Numbered from the stretch's first letter, positions 1 through 7,466 are shown. The stretch: 64,000 bases of DNA from Paenibacillus alkalitolerans (GCF_016482785.1 NZ_JAEMXM010000019.1:38325-102324), one strand, 5' to 3'. Made by a program: numbers and translations. The notes: generated by a model not told the origin, from the sequence alone.

Positions 1-14
1 AAGGGAGGTAAATT

Positions 15-413
15 ATGGGAAAGACGTACAAACCAAGCGGTTATAATTCATTATCGCCTTATTTTGTAGTGGATGGTGCTCAAAAACTAGTCGACCTGTT
101 AACGGAAATATTTAATGCGAAGGAATTGCGGCGTTATGATGCGCCTGATGGAACAATTATGCATGTAGAAATCCAAATTGATGATACCGTTGTTATGATT
201 GGGGACTCCTCGGAGCAATTCCCGCCAAATCATTTATTGGTCCATGTTTATGTTTCCGACGTAGATGAAATATTTGATAAAGCGGTGAGACTGGGGTGCA
301 TTCCTGTTGAAACTCCAAGGGAAAGAGAAGGTGACCCTGATAAGAGAGGAATGTTCAAAGATTTTTCAGGAAACATATGGGCCGTTGCGACTCAATCAAG
401 TAAGCAGCTATAG
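15..413 (+). CDS. VOC (glyoxalase-fold) family protein
   Basis: The 132-residue product has the single-domain vicinal-oxygen-chelate layout of PhnB/glyoxalase-like proteins: an N-terminal SPYFVVDGAQKLVDLL strand-helix, a central MHVEIQIDDTVVMIGD strand, LLVHVYVSDVDE opening the second half and DFSGNIWAVAT at the end. Such proteins serve as metal enzymes or drug-binding resistance proteins; substrate cannot be told. The usual second-half metal His near the C-terminus (FGH type) is Asn here, so catalysis is doubtful. The start is fixed by AAGGGAGGT seven bases upstream. It opens a run of small same-strand accessory genes. Confidence 0.85.
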   Translation: MGKTYKPSGYNSLSPYFVVDGAQKLVDLLTEIFNAKELRRYDAPDGTIMHVEIQIDDTVVMIGDSSEQFPPNHLLVHVYVSDVDEIFDKAVRLGCIPVETPREREGDPDKRGMFKDFSGNIWAVATQSSKQL

Positions 414-449
414 GGTGAAGCGTGAAACCTATATACTGGAGGTGATTCG

Positions 450-812
450 ATGGAGCCGCAATTCTTTGAATCTTTCCGCAAGATGGCTTTATCTCTGCCG
501 GGTGTGGCCGAAAGCGTGTCTTACGGTACACCTTCCTTTAAGTTAAAAGATAAATTATTAGCCCGATTTCATGAAGACGAAGCTTCGTTGGTATTAAAGA
601 TGGACTTTGAAACACGGGATTTTTTATTGCGGGTTAATCCCGAGACTTACTACATAACGGATCATTACAAAAACTATCCCTATGTCCTGGTAAGAATGCG
701 CAATGCTGATTTGAAGGAGCTTAATGGACATCTGCAAAGAATATGGAAATCGCACGCTACAAAGAAACTGCTGCAAACATTTGAGGAAAGGCAAGGTAAC
801 GATGGAGATTAA
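450..812 (+). CDS. MmcQ/YjbR family protein
   Basis: This 120-residue protein resembles the MmcQ/YjbR family, small alpha/beta proteins with a CyaY-like fold named as putative DNA-binding. Visible family signs are the N-terminal helix with LPGVAESVSYGTPSFKLKDK, a central LVLKMDFETRDFLL strand pair, a YYITDHYKNYPYVLVRM segment and a C-terminal WKSHATKKLLQTF helix. GGAGGTGATTCG precedes the ATG. The 3' end overlaps the next gene by about ten bases, suggesting co-transcription. A second, different YjbR-type gene lies at 2469-2813. Molecular role unknown. Confidence 0.8.
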   Translation: MEPQFFESFRKMALSLPGVAESVSYGTPSFKLKDKLLARFHEDEASLVLKMDFETRDFLLRVNPETYYITDHYKNYPYVLVRMRNADLKELNGHLQRIWKSHATKKLLQTFEERQGNDGD

Positions 813-1236
813 CTATAGGGAAGCGGCTTCTCATGACGAGGATGAAGTTTTTGAATTAGCCTCAAGACTTGCGACAAGTTTCAAAATAAATAAGAATGAT
901 TTCGCCAAAATTTTCTCCAACTTATTGAATGACGTGAATGCAGACCTAATAATAGCAGAGACGGAAGCAAAAGTTATAGGCTACGCACTGGCATTCCATC
1001 ACTCAACTTTTTACACTAACGGCACAGTAAGCTGGGTGGAGGAAATATTCGTTTCGGAGGGGTTCAGGGGAAGGGATATTGGGAAGAAGTTGATGCAAAT
1101 TATAGAATTGAAGGCTCTTAATCGCGGTTCAAAGCTGGTTGCTCTGGCCACTAGAAGAGCCGGCGAATTTTATAAAGCGATAGGCTATGACGAATCCGCC
1201 GCATATTATAAGAAGACATTGGCAAGAGACATATAG
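802..1236 (+). CDS. GNAT family N-acetyltransferase
   Basis: The 144-residue product has the GNAT fold: a beta segment ending SWVEEIFVSEGFRG, then the acetyl-CoA pyrophosphate-binding turn RGRDIGKKLM (the Q/RxxGxG/A-type motif A), then a helix and LVALATRRAGEFYKAIGYDES, typical of motif B. It should transfer an acetyl group from acetyl-CoA to a small-molecule or protein amine; acceptor unknown. I chose ATG 802, preceded by GAGGAAAGGCAAGG, over an in-frame upstream ATG that lies deep in the previous gene. It overlaps the YjbR gene by 11 bases. Confidence 0.85.
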   Translation: MEINYREAASHDEDEVFELASRLATSFKINKNDFAKIFSNLLNDVNADLIIAETEAKVIGYALAFHHSTFYTNGTVSWVEEIFVSEGFRGRDIGKKLMQIIELKALNRGSKLVALATRRAGEFYKAIGYDESAAYYKKTLARDI

Positions 1237-1291
1237 TATAAGTAGATTAAGAGAAAATGTTTGTTCGTATAAAGGGGCAAGGATCTTATGA

Positions 1292-1411
1292 ATCAGGCTG
1301 CCGGGATCGGGACATTTCTCCAACATGGAAACTCCGGAAATGTTTAACGAAGCGGTGATGCGATTTTTGCAGTCTCAAAAAGAACAGTCTTACAACAACG
1401 ACCCGGCCTAA
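1292..1411 (+). pseudogene. Alpha/beta-hydrolase C-terminal remnant
   Basis: The frame is open from just after a stop at 1289 to TAA at 1409 and reads LPGSGHFSNMETPEMFNEAV and on, about 39 residues. This matches the end of many alpha/beta hydrolases, where GH carries the catalytic His followed by a P-E-x-F-N helix. No start codon, ribosome site or remainder of a hydrolase lies upstream, where the GNAT gene ends at 1236. I read it as the 3' tail of a deleted gene, cut at a junction between about 1240 and 1292. The family call rests on a short match. Confidence 0.55.
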
Positions 1412-1435
1412 GATAGAGCTATCAAGGCCGGGTCG
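1399..1435 (+). terminator. GC-rich hairpin at the end of the hydrolase remnant
   Basis: An 11-bp perfect stem (CGACCCGGCCT and its complement) closes a 15-base loop and overlaps the remnant's stop codon. It lacks a proper T-tract, so termination may be weak. Confidence 0.5.
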
Positions 1436-1465
1436 CGTCGTTATAAAAAATCTAAAGGAAAGAAG

Positions 1466-1930
1466 ATGAGTACAATGAAAGTCGTTCAGCTTGATGAGAA
1501 AAAGTTAGTTGGATTGCGAGTCGTTTGCCCTGGCGATGAATTTGTGAATGAAATTCCAAAGACTTCGGTCAAATTATATCAACGGCTCGGCGAGATTAAC
1601 CGCAAAAAGTCGACAAATATGATCGGAGCCTTCGTTGTAGGGGATTGTTCGGAGGAAAATGACGGTTATTGGGTATGTGTGGAGGTAGAGGATTTCGTTA
1701 ACGTACCTCAGGGGATGGTTACTTTGTCGGTACCTGCTCAGACGTATGCGGTAATAAATCACAAGGGTCCGAACCACCAAATTAGAAACAGCTACGAAAT
1801 TCTGCACAGATGGATGACGGAGCAAGGATTCGAAAGAAATCTCGAAGCTTGGCATCTTGAGATTATGCAAGAGTGGGGCAGCGGGGATGCAAGCGATATA
1901 GAGATAGATTTGTACGACACGATAAAGTAG
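1466..1930 (+). CDS. GyrI-like / effector-binding domain protein
   Basis: This 154-residue protein looks like a stand-alone effector-binding domain of the GyrI/AraC-E-bind type: an N-terminal KVVQLDEKKLVGLRV strand, central GYWVCVEVEDFVNVPQGMV, then LSVPAQTYAVINHKGP and a helix NSYEILHRWMTEQGFE, ending EIDLYDTIK. Such domains bind small amphipathic molecules or serve as antirepressor or detoxifying proteins. No DNA-binding domain is attached. AAAGGAAAGA precedes the ATG; a second in-frame ATG lies nine bases on. It is followed after 19 bases by a small ORF with a strong ribosome site. Confidence 0.75.
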   Translation: MSTMKVVQLDEKKLVGLRVVCPGDEFVNEIPKTSVKLYQRLGEINRKKSTNMIGAFVVGDCSEENDGYWVCVEVEDFVNVPQGMVTLSVPAQTYAVINHKGPNHQIRNSYEILHRWMTEQGFERNLEAWHLEIMQEWGSGDASDIEIDLYDTIK

Positions 1931-1949
1931 ATGAGAAGGAGGCTGTGGA

Positions 1950-2096
1950 ATGCCGGTTGCATTTTTCTATACGGACAAGTCGACAAAAATACATAAAACT
2001 GATTGCGAAAAGCTTCTTGAACAATGGCCGGTGCTCGCTAATGTCAGCAAAGATTACTGCACTATCAATGTTATTGAGACTGCGGTCCAATTGTAG
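1950..2096 (+). CDS. Small 48-residue protein of unknown function
   Basis: An uninterrupted 48-codon frame starts at ATG 1950 directly after GAGAAGGAGG, one of the best ribosome sites in the window, with good spacing. The product begins MPVAFFYTDKSTKIHKTDC, has two Cys (in KTDC and DYC) and no membrane segment. It sits between the effector-binding gene (19-base gap) and the MazG-like gene (35-base gap) in the same direction. I recognise no family. The ribosome site and operon position support real translation; codon evidence from so short a frame is weak. Confidence 0.55.
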   Translation: MPVAFFYTDKSTKIHKTDCEKLLEQWPVLANVSKDYCTINVIETAVQL

Positions 2097-2131
2097 AAAT
2101 CAGCACAGATACCAAGACGGAGTGATCATCA

Positions 2132-2425
2132 TTGACGGAACAATTAACTCTAAAAGAATTACAAGAATACATAAAGAAAACGGACCACGCACCCGACTTC
2201 AAGCAGCACTATTTTTACAAGCTCGTTGAAGAGGTGGGGGAACTATCGGAAGTGGTCCGAAAAAACAAAAGACTTGCCGAAACGGGAAATATAAAGGGAA
2301 CCATCGAGGAAGAGCTGTATGATGTATTGTATTACGTCGCTGCGTTGGCTAATGTTCACGAAATTGATTTGGAAGAGTGTTTCAGACTGAAGGAAGAGAT
2401 AAATAAAGTAAAGTGGAACAAATGA
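2132..2425 (+). CDS. MazG-like nucleotide pyrophosphohydrolase
   Basis: The 97-residue product matches the all-alpha NTP pyrophosphohydrolase (MazG-like) superfamily. The two metal-binding helices are visible as KLVEEVGELSEVV (ExxE type) and EEELYDVLYYVAAL (ExxD type), the arrangement that coordinates Mg2+ and hydrolyses (d)NTPs to monophosphates. The length fits single-domain house-cleaning members. Translation likely begins at TTG 2132 after GACGGAG; no ATG lies nearby in frame. It belongs to the accessory array, where such enzymes are common. Substrate cannot be inferred. Confidence 0.8.
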   Translation: MTEQLTLKELQEYIKKTDHAPDFKQHYFYKLVEEVGELSEVVRKNKRLAETGNIKGTIEEELYDVLYYVAALANVHEIDLEECFRLKEEINKVKWNK

Positions 2426-2468
2426 AGCTGCCGGCAGTGAATCCAAAACAAGTTCGGAGGCGGACGAT

Positions 2469-2813
2469 ATGAATAGCGGGTTTCTCGACAAAGTAAGGGA
2501 GATTTGCGGTTCTTTTTACGGAGCGGAAGAAAAGCCGGACGAGTTGGGGCATATTACTTTTAAAGTCAAAGACAAATCATTTGTTAGAATCGGTGAAATG
2601 GACGGCGTCTATATACTGTCGATAAAAACAAGCCCTCTGACACAAGAAATATTAATAAATCAGGAAAACAGCAAATTTGTTAAGACCGCATATATCGGAC
2701 AGCATGGTTGGGTATCCATAAGATCGAATGATATTGTAAATTGGGAAGAGTTGTCAGAATTAATTAAAGAAGCGTACTATCGGACGGCTCCTAAGAAATA
2801 CCTGCAGTGTTAG
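2469..2813 (+). CDS. MmcQ/YjbR family protein, second copy
   Basis: The 114-residue product has a clearer YjbR signature than the one at 450: a central VYILSIKTSPLTQEIL strand pair, then FVKTAYIGQHGWVSI (family pattern K-T/P-x-x-G-x-x-G-W-V) and the C-terminal LIKEAYYRTAPKKY helix. The two YjbR genes differ strongly in sequence and are not a recent duplication. CGGAGGCGG precedes the ATG. Function is unproven for the family, often annotated as DNA-binding. It is followed by a TPR gene after 26 bases. Confidence 0.8.
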   Translation: MNSGFLDKVREICGSFYGAEEKPDELGHITFKVKDKSFVRIGEMDGVYILSIKTSPLTQEILINQENSKFVKTAYIGQHGWVSIRSNDIVNWEELSELIKEAYYRTAPKKYLQC

Positions 2814-2839
2814 GCTGCAGACAATAACTGCTTAAAGGA

Positions 2840-3328
2840 ATGAATGCGTTGGACAGATTACAAACCGCGATTGAGTTAAGAGAATCCGGAAAGTTGGAAG
2901 AGGCAAGAACTTTGTTGCAAGATTTATACACGCAAGAGCCTGATAACCCATCGGTGTTGTATCAGTGCGCTTGGGTCCATGATGCTATGGGATTGGAAAG
3001 GGAAGCGGTGCCTTTTTACGTGAAGTCGTTGGAGCTCGGTTTAACGGGAGAGGAAAGACAAGGCGCATTGTTAGGGTTGGGAAGCACATACCGGACATTA
3101 GGGATGTATGAACAATCCAAGCGAATTTTTGAAGAAGCGATAAAAGAATATCCGCATCGCCGGGAATTTCTAGTGTTTTATGCAATGGTTTTATACAATC
3201 TGAATGCATACGACAAGGCAATGGAAATCTTGTTAAAGCAATTATCGGAAACAAGCGCGGATGAAGGCATACAATCGTATAAGAGGGCAATACATTTTTA
3301 TTCCGATAGACTGGATGAATTGTGGTAA
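2840..3328 (+). CDS. Tetratricopeptide-repeat protein
   Basis: A 162-residue all-helical protein with about four TPR-like units: IELRESGKLEEARTLL, then VLYQCAWVHDAMGLEREAVP, then LLGLGSTYRTLGMYEQSKRI and VFYAMVLYNLNAYDKAMEIL, each with the small-large residue spacing of TPR helix pairs. It most resembles bacterial DUF-type TPR proteins with a protein-binding surface; partner unknown. No signal peptide, so probably cytoplasmic. AAAGGAATGA at the start gives an acceptable but close ribosome site. The next gene starts 22 bases downstream. Confidence 0.8.
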   Translation: MNALDRLQTAIELRESGKLEEARTLLQDLYTQEPDNPSVLYQCAWVHDAMGLEREAVPFYVKSLELGLTGEERQGALLGLGSTYRTLGMYEQSKRIFEEAIKEYPHRREFLVFYAMVLYNLNAYDKAMEILLKQLSETSADEGIQSYKRAIHFYSDRLDELW

Positions 3329-3350
3329 ATCAAAGAAAGAGGTGGTTCCA

Positions 3351-3851
3351 TTGAAAATCGAACAAATCATAATCCAAAGCATGATCGGTAAATTTGAGGA
3401 AATGAGAACAAGAATGTTGAAGGCCGTTAACCAATTGAACGAGGAGCAATTGAATTGGCGACCGAATGATGAAAGTAACAGCATCGCGAACATTGCGGTA
3501 CATATACAAGGGAATTATAAGCAGAGAATCATCCATGGGATATTGGGACATCCGGACGAACGCGATCGAGAAGCAGAATTTGACAGCAGCGTATATTTGA
3601 AGCCGGATGAAATTGTAACAATAATCAACGAGATTTTCGATGGCGTTGCGGATTCGTTACAAAAGCTGGCGCCGGAGGACTTACTGAAACCAAGTTATAT
3701 AAGAAGCAGACAAGTAACGGTGTATGAATTATATAATCAGTGTTCGACTCATTATTCCGAGCATCTCGGTCAAATCCTGTATTTGGCAAAAATGTTTTTA
3801 AACGATGCATACGAGACAACCTCGGTACCGAGACGGAAGGAGGCAAGATGA
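3351..3851 (+). CDS. DinB-superfamily (DUF1572-type) protein
   Basis: The 166-residue product has the four-helix DinB fold signs: a first helix IGKFEEMRTRMLKAVNQL followed by EEQLNWRPNDESNSIANIAVH with the first metal-ligand His, and a last helix NQCSTHYSEHLGQILYL with the second and third. That His triad usually binds nickel or zinc; members include thiol transferases, but most are uncharacterised. I take TTG 3351 as start because AAAGAAAGAGGTGG lies just before it; the longer frame overlaps the TPR gene. The stop overlaps the next start in an ATGA. Confidence 0.75.
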   Translation: MKIEQIIIQSMIGKFEEMRTRMLKAVNQLNEEQLNWRPNDESNSIANIAVHIQGNYKQRIIHGILGHPDERDREAEFDSSVYLKPDEIVTIINEIFDGVADSLQKLAPEDLLKPSYIRSRQVTVYELYNQCSTHYSEHLGQILYLAKMFLNDAYETTSVPRRKEAR

Positions 3852-4543
3852 CAGTAAGTTTCAATGACAATGAGTTAATGCGAGTGCAGGCCTCAACTTT
3901 ATATGTGCTGAATAATGAAAATAAGATTGTACGGATTAATGAACCGGCGCAAGCAAGTGCTCCAATTTTTTTTGTTGGAAAAACGAGAGACAGTAACTTA
4001 ATTCTTGTGAGACATGATTTGCCTCAATCCATAGTAGAAGAATTAACTGCCGCAACAATTGGAAGCTTTAATATCACTGATCTTTGTAGAATAGTTGAGA
4101 AGTATAAGAGAGTAAAAGATGTTTGGCTTGGACCTGCATACTACTTCAATAAGAATATCAAACAAGACACCGATCAAAACATTGTTGTAATCAATGAAAC
4201 GAATAGTCATCTGTTGAGCGAATACTTTGATCATTTAACAAAGACATTATTATATAGAACTCCAATTGCAAGTTACGTGGCGGATGGACATGCCGTATCC
4301 GTTTGTTGCAGTGCAAGAAAATCAAATGCAGCAGCAGAAGCAAGTTTACTGACAGTCCCCCGATACCGAGGGATGGGCCTGGCGCAAAAGGTAGTGACGA
4401 AATGGAGTAACGAAGTATACAGGCTAGGTTTGATACCTCTGTACAGTACTTCTTGGGACAATTTGAGTTCGCAGAAAGTAGCGCAAAAACTCGGATTGAT
4501 CCAATACGGAATGGATTTTAACATCACTGTGGAAACGGAATGA
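3848..4543 (+). CDS. GNAT family N-acetyltransferase, two-part
   Basis: The 231-residue product has a less clear N-terminal half and a C-terminal GNAT half: SVCCSARKSNAAAEASLLTV forms the core strand, PRYRGMGLAQKVVTKW the acetyl-CoA pyrophosphate loop and helix, and LYSTSWDNLSSQKVAQKLG the typical exit strand plus helix (motif B). Its layout resembles the GNAT group in which the first half is a degenerate second GNAT domain. The start at ATG 3848 overlaps the DinB stop (ATGA) with GGAGGCAAG upstream. Substrate unknown. It ends the small-gene array. Confidence 0.8.
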   Translation: MTVSFNDNELMRVQASTLYVLNNENKIVRINEPAQASAPIFFVGKTRDSNLILVRHDLPQSIVEELTAATIGSFNITDLCRIVEKYKRVKDVWLGPAYYFNKNIKQDTDQNIVVINETNSHLLSEYFDHLTKTLLYRTPIASYVADGHAVSVCCSARKSNAAAEASLLTVPRYRGMGLAQKVVTKWSNEVYRLGLIPLYSTSWDNLSSQKVAQKLGLIQYGMDFNITVETE

Positions 4544-4682
4544 TAAATATCACGGATAATGGAACAATTAATCTCATGTATTTCACATAAAAAAACGCGG
4601 GTTCGGTGGGAATCCATGCATGCATTAGCTTTTAAATTAATGGCTATATTAAATTCTAATGTTGATTTATGACCAAAAGAAT

Positions 4683-4703
4683 ACCGCCTTGTGAAAAGGC
4701 GGT
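4683..4703. terminator. Short hairpin, likely terminator shared by convergent genes
   Basis: ACCGCCTT and AAGGCGGT form an 8-bp stem around GTGAA, between the GNAT gene (plus) and the kinase-like gene (minus). T-tracts are short on both sides. The rest of 4544-4793 shows no coding signal that I can support. Confidence 0.5.
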
Positions 4704-4793
4704 TAATTGCTATCGTTCGCCGTTAGCGCAGTGGATGGTGCTATTCGTATCCGGGTGCACTGATGTATTGGGCTGTCCTTGAGCGCCCGTAAG

Positions 4794-5312
4794 TTACTGT
4801 CGTTGGCGTTCATTTGCTTCGATTTGACGGAGGATTTCGTCAACGACGTGCGCGATCGGTGCGGTGGCGTCGATTATAATCCCGTTTTTAGGAACGCCTT
4901 CTTTCGTTTGATGCAAGCGCGCACTAATTTCCCGTTCCTCTGGTCTGCCACCCCAGTCAGTTGGGTCCAGCGCCACTCGCTCATCAATCCGCCGGAGAGA
5001 GGTTTCCAGGTCGACCTCAAGGACAAACACGCCGTCGAAGAGGTCGATGAATTTGGGGTAATTCCGCGAACCACCGCAGAAAAATGTTACCGCCTCATCC
5101 TGATTGTCGACCAAAGCTTTTACTTTATCAACATGCCAAATGTGGTGTTCGGGTTTAAAGCCATCCGTCGGGGTACCAGTTTCCGGATCGCCTTGATAAG
5201 CCAATTCACGGTCACCATGAATAGCATGGTAGCCGCGCCGCTGCAATTCGTTGCAGACCGTAGTTTTGCCGGCGCCGGAAACGCCTCCAATCAGATAATT
5301 CCTAATGCCCAT
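4794..5312 (-). CDS. P-loop nucleoside/shikimate-kinase-like ATPase
   Basis: A 172-residue P-loop protein: GGVSGAGKTTVCNEL at residues 9-23 is a Walker A, GYHAIHGDRELAY the likely substrate-binding strand, then a HHIWHVDKVKALVDNQ helix and AVTFFCGGSRNYPKFIDLFD as the strand with the second acidic region. It resembles small AAA/adenylate-kinase-like proteins of unknown substrate. I start it at the second Met (5312) because GGAGGG sits just upstream; the longer frame adds ten non-conserved residues. The C-terminal half is rich in charged residues. Confidence 0.75.
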   Translation of the reverse strand: MGIRNYLIGGVSGAGKTTVCNELQRRGYHAIHGDRELAYQGDPETGTPTDGFKPEHHIWHVDKVKALVDNQDEAVTFFCGGSRNYPKFIDLFDGVFVLEVDLETSLRRIDERVALDPTDWGGRPEEREISARLHQTKEGVPKNGIIIDATAPIAHVVDEILRQIEANERQRQ

Positions 5313-5374
5313 GGCAGACCCTCCATTCAACTGGATAAGCACAATATATTAGATGTTTCTATCTGTCACTAAAC

Positions 5375-6525
5375 TGCCCGTTTTTAGTTTAACAAAAATA
5401 AGTAGCAAGCCGAAGCTTTTCATTCGTATCAGTAACCGCAAACAGGCACGATTTGACCAACATATTTTTCTTATTCGAAGCCGTATTCTCATATTCCTTG
5501 CTGTCTATATAACGGAACCAAGCCAAATAGTGTTGCAAATACTTGGTCGCAACACCATTGAAGCGGTCCATCCATTTCTTCAAGCGACTGTGGTAGCTGT
5601 TGACGTTTTGAATGTGGTATACGCCTTTCACACGTTGTTTTCCGTCGGATTTGAAGCGGTAATGAGCTAAGCCCTTCGCGTTCGCATAGGAACTGAATGC
5701 TCGCCAGGCATCCGTACAAAGCACGTTAGAGTCCGATAGATGACCGCCAATCGCTTCATCCAGCTTCGTTGTCTGAATACGACCACCCCCCAGAACACCA
5801 GAGTAAGTCATTTTCTGGCGGTCACGGGCAACGAGGACACATACTTGGTCCTTGCTGATGCCACGATATATGGCTTTTCCGCCTCGTTTACGTGGCTTGC
5901 GCTCGATAATCTTTCGCTTTCCTTTTTCAGAGTACAGAAAGTAGGTCTCGTCCATTTCAACGATACCTTGGAATGCTTCGGTTGGCATCTGTTTCAGGGC
6001 AGCAAGAATCTTATGCCGCCAATAAAACAAGGTGACATGTGTAACTTCACCAAGCAGTTCCTCGGCACATTTCCTCAGCGAATACCCCTCAATCATGAAT
6101 TCAATGAAACGAACCCAAAGATGAGGTCTACGAGTGCGCTGAAGAGGGGTGTTAGTTAGGTCATTGAAGGTTTGGCGGCAGGACTTGCAGCGGTAGCGTT
6201 GACGTTTGACCTCTCCAGCACGCGTTTTTACGACGTACTTTCCAAAGCGTACAACAGCATGGGTTTGGCAATGCGGACACACAAGTCCATCTTTGTGCTT
6301 CTGCTCTTGGATTTCGTCAATTGCTCGAACAGAAGACGACACACATTTTGTTCGGGATTGCAAAAAGAAGATAAGCTCTTGCTTACCGCTATCATCTAGT
6401 GTATCAGCAAGCTTTTTTAGCTCCTTTAAACCCATGGGCAAATCATCTCCGAATCGAATTGTTACCTTAATTATAGAACATTCGTTCGTAATTATCAAAT
6501 ATCAACATTAAGGTTTAACATAGCC
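5375..6525. mobile_element. IS1595-family insertion sequence, borders approximate
   Basis: One transposase gene of IS1595 type fills this block. Only a weak inverted similarity (about 10 of 18 positions) is visible between the left side near 5375 and the right side near 6525, and I found no convincing target duplication, so borders are estimates. The element separates the AT-rich small-gene array and one P-loop gene from a second P-loop gene at 7000. Confidence 0.5.
5389..6435 (-). CDS. IS1595-family transposase
   Basis: A 348-residue transposase. Near the N-terminus a zinc ribbon has CPHC and CKSC pairs (GLVCPHCQTHAVVRF ... RYRCKSCRQTF), followed by the helix RFIEFMIEGYSLRKCAEELL typical of the family's recognition domain. 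The DDE-type core shows VEMDETYF (first Asp), LCTDAWRAF (second Asp) and NVNSYHSRLKKWMDRF, where Asn/His occupies the third position as in ISNha5/ISXO2-like members. Full length for the family, no frameshift, so potentially active. I use the Met after GGAGATGATTTGCCC (6435), not the upstream one. Confidence 0.9.
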   Translation of the reverse strand: MGLKELKKLADTLDDSGKQELIFFLQSRTKCVSSSVRAIDEIQEQKHKDGLVCPHCQTHAVVRFGKYVVKTRAGEVKRQRYRCKSCRQTFNDLTNTPLQRTRRPHLWVRFIEFMIEGYSLRKCAEELLGEVTHVTLFYWRHKILAALKQMPTEAFQGIVEMDETYFLYSEKGKRKIIERKPRKRGGKAIYRGISKDQVCVLVARDRQKMTYSGVLGGGRIQTTKLDEAIGGHLSDSNVLCTDAWRAFSSYANAKGLAHYRFKSDGKQRVKGVYHIQNVNSYHSRLKKWMDRFNGVATKYLQHYLAWFRYIDSKEYENTASNKKNMLVKSCLFAVTDTNEKLRLATYFC

Positions 6526-6546
6526 AAATTAATAAAAGCCGCAGGC

Positions 6547-6594
6547 AAGTAAACAAGCTGTCCATCGGTTAACCGGTGGACAGCTTGTTTACTT
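6547..6594. repeat. 48-bp near-perfect palindrome
   Basis: An 18-bp perfect arm (AAGTAAACAAGCTGTCCA and its complement) flanks CGGTTAACCG, itself palindromic; only the central T/G pair breaks the symmetry. It lies between the IS and the next gene and has no T-tract, so it may be a terminator-like hairpin or a mobile repeat. Confidence 0.75.
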
Positions 6595-6699
6595 AGGCCA
6601 TCAATTCATCATGCGTGTCACGGAGCGTTTACATTATTGCTAAATGGAAAAAATTGATAAGGTCTTATTTATTTCATAAAAAAGGATGATACATATACA

Positions 6700-6966
6700 A
6701 TGCTTTGGAATATAAAAACCAAGCACACGAGAGAAGACGGCGGAACGGTGGCACTGGAGCTTGAATCGGCCGATCAAACCTTCGATGTAAATGTTCGTTG
6801 GGACGGGTGTATGGAAATTCACGTTTACACCGTAACCGAAGAAGACCGGCAACTGAAGGACACCTTTCATACGTGTGACATCGGCGGGTTTATTGAATCG
6901 TTGAAATCGTTAAACGCGGTATGCGCGGATTACTTCAATGAAGGCAGCTACTGGGAGCGTCAATGA
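6700..6966 (+). CDS. Small hypothetical protein
   Basis: An 88-residue acidic protein with alternating strands: MLWNIKTKHTRE, GTVALELESADQTFDVNVRWDG, CMEIHVYTVTE, then a helix FIESLKSLNAVCADYF. No signal peptide or membrane segment. I do not recognise a family. AAAAAGGATG lies about a dozen bases before the ATG, and the gene is followed after 33 bases by the P-loop gene in the same direction, so the two may be co-transcribed. Confidence 0.65.
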   Translation: MLWNIKTKHTREDGGTVALELESADQTFDVNVRWDGCMEIHVYTVTEEDRQLKDTFHTCDIGGFIESLKSLNAVCADYFNEGSYWERQ

Positions 6967-6999
6967 GGCTCGGAAAATCAATGAAAGCCGGTTGTTAAT

Positions 7000-7437
7000 A
7001 TGTCGGAAGCGGTCATCTTAATTGGTATTCAGGGCGCAGGCAAGTCGACTTTTTATAAAGAACATTTCTTTAAAACACATCTTCGCATCAATTTGGACAT
7101 GTTGAAAACAAGACGGAAAGAGCAAATTATTTTGCATGCGGCGATTCAAGCCAGCCAGCCGTTCGTAGTGGATAACACGAACCCGACGGCCGAAGCGAGA
7201 AGAGGATATATCGAACTGTCAAAAAAAGCGGGCTTCACGGTCATCGGATATTATTTTGACGTCTCTTTGGAAGAAGCATTAAACAGAAATCAGTTAAGGC
7301 GGGGAAAGGAACGCATACCGGAAGCCGCAGTCCGCCGCACGCACAAATCATTGCAGAAACCGACGAGGGAAGAGGGATTTGACGAATTATATTCTGTAAA
7401 AATAGAAGCGGCTGAATATACCATCGAATCTATATAG
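7000..7437 (+). CDS. P-loop kinase-like protein (T4 Pnk/zeta-toxin-like ATPase)
   Basis: The 145-residue product starts with ILIGIQGAGKSTFYKEHF, a Walker A at the very N-terminus, followed by LRINLDMLK (the D-x-x typical of polynucleotide-kinase-like folds), VVDNTNPTAEARRGYIEL and VIGYYFDVSLEEALNRN. The NxxNPT-type turn and RRGKERIPEAAVRRTHKSL lid match the AAA_33 group of small phosphotransferases. Full length for the short members. Substrate unknown. The ribosome site before ATG 7000 is poor, so expression may rely on the upstream gene. Confidence 0.85.
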   Translation: MSEAVILIGIQGAGKSTFYKEHFFKTHLRINLDMLKTRRKEQIILHAAIQASQPFVVDNTNPTAEARRGYIELSKKAGFTVIGYYFDVSLEEALNRNQLRRGKERIPEAAVRRTHKSLQKPTREEGFDELYSVKIEAAEYTIESI

Positions 7438-7466
7438 ACAAATTGCAGGAGATGACGTAACGTTTG

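Noticed and set aside
4704..4793. tRNA-like or small RNA gene in the GNAT-kinase gap
   Set aside because: I could not draw a cloverleaf or any stable fold other than the short terminator hairpin.
5375..6525. Precise terminal inverted repeats and target duplication for the IS
   Set aside because: Only about 10 of 18 bases match between the best left and right candidates and no direct flanking repeat is seen, so the borders remain estimates.
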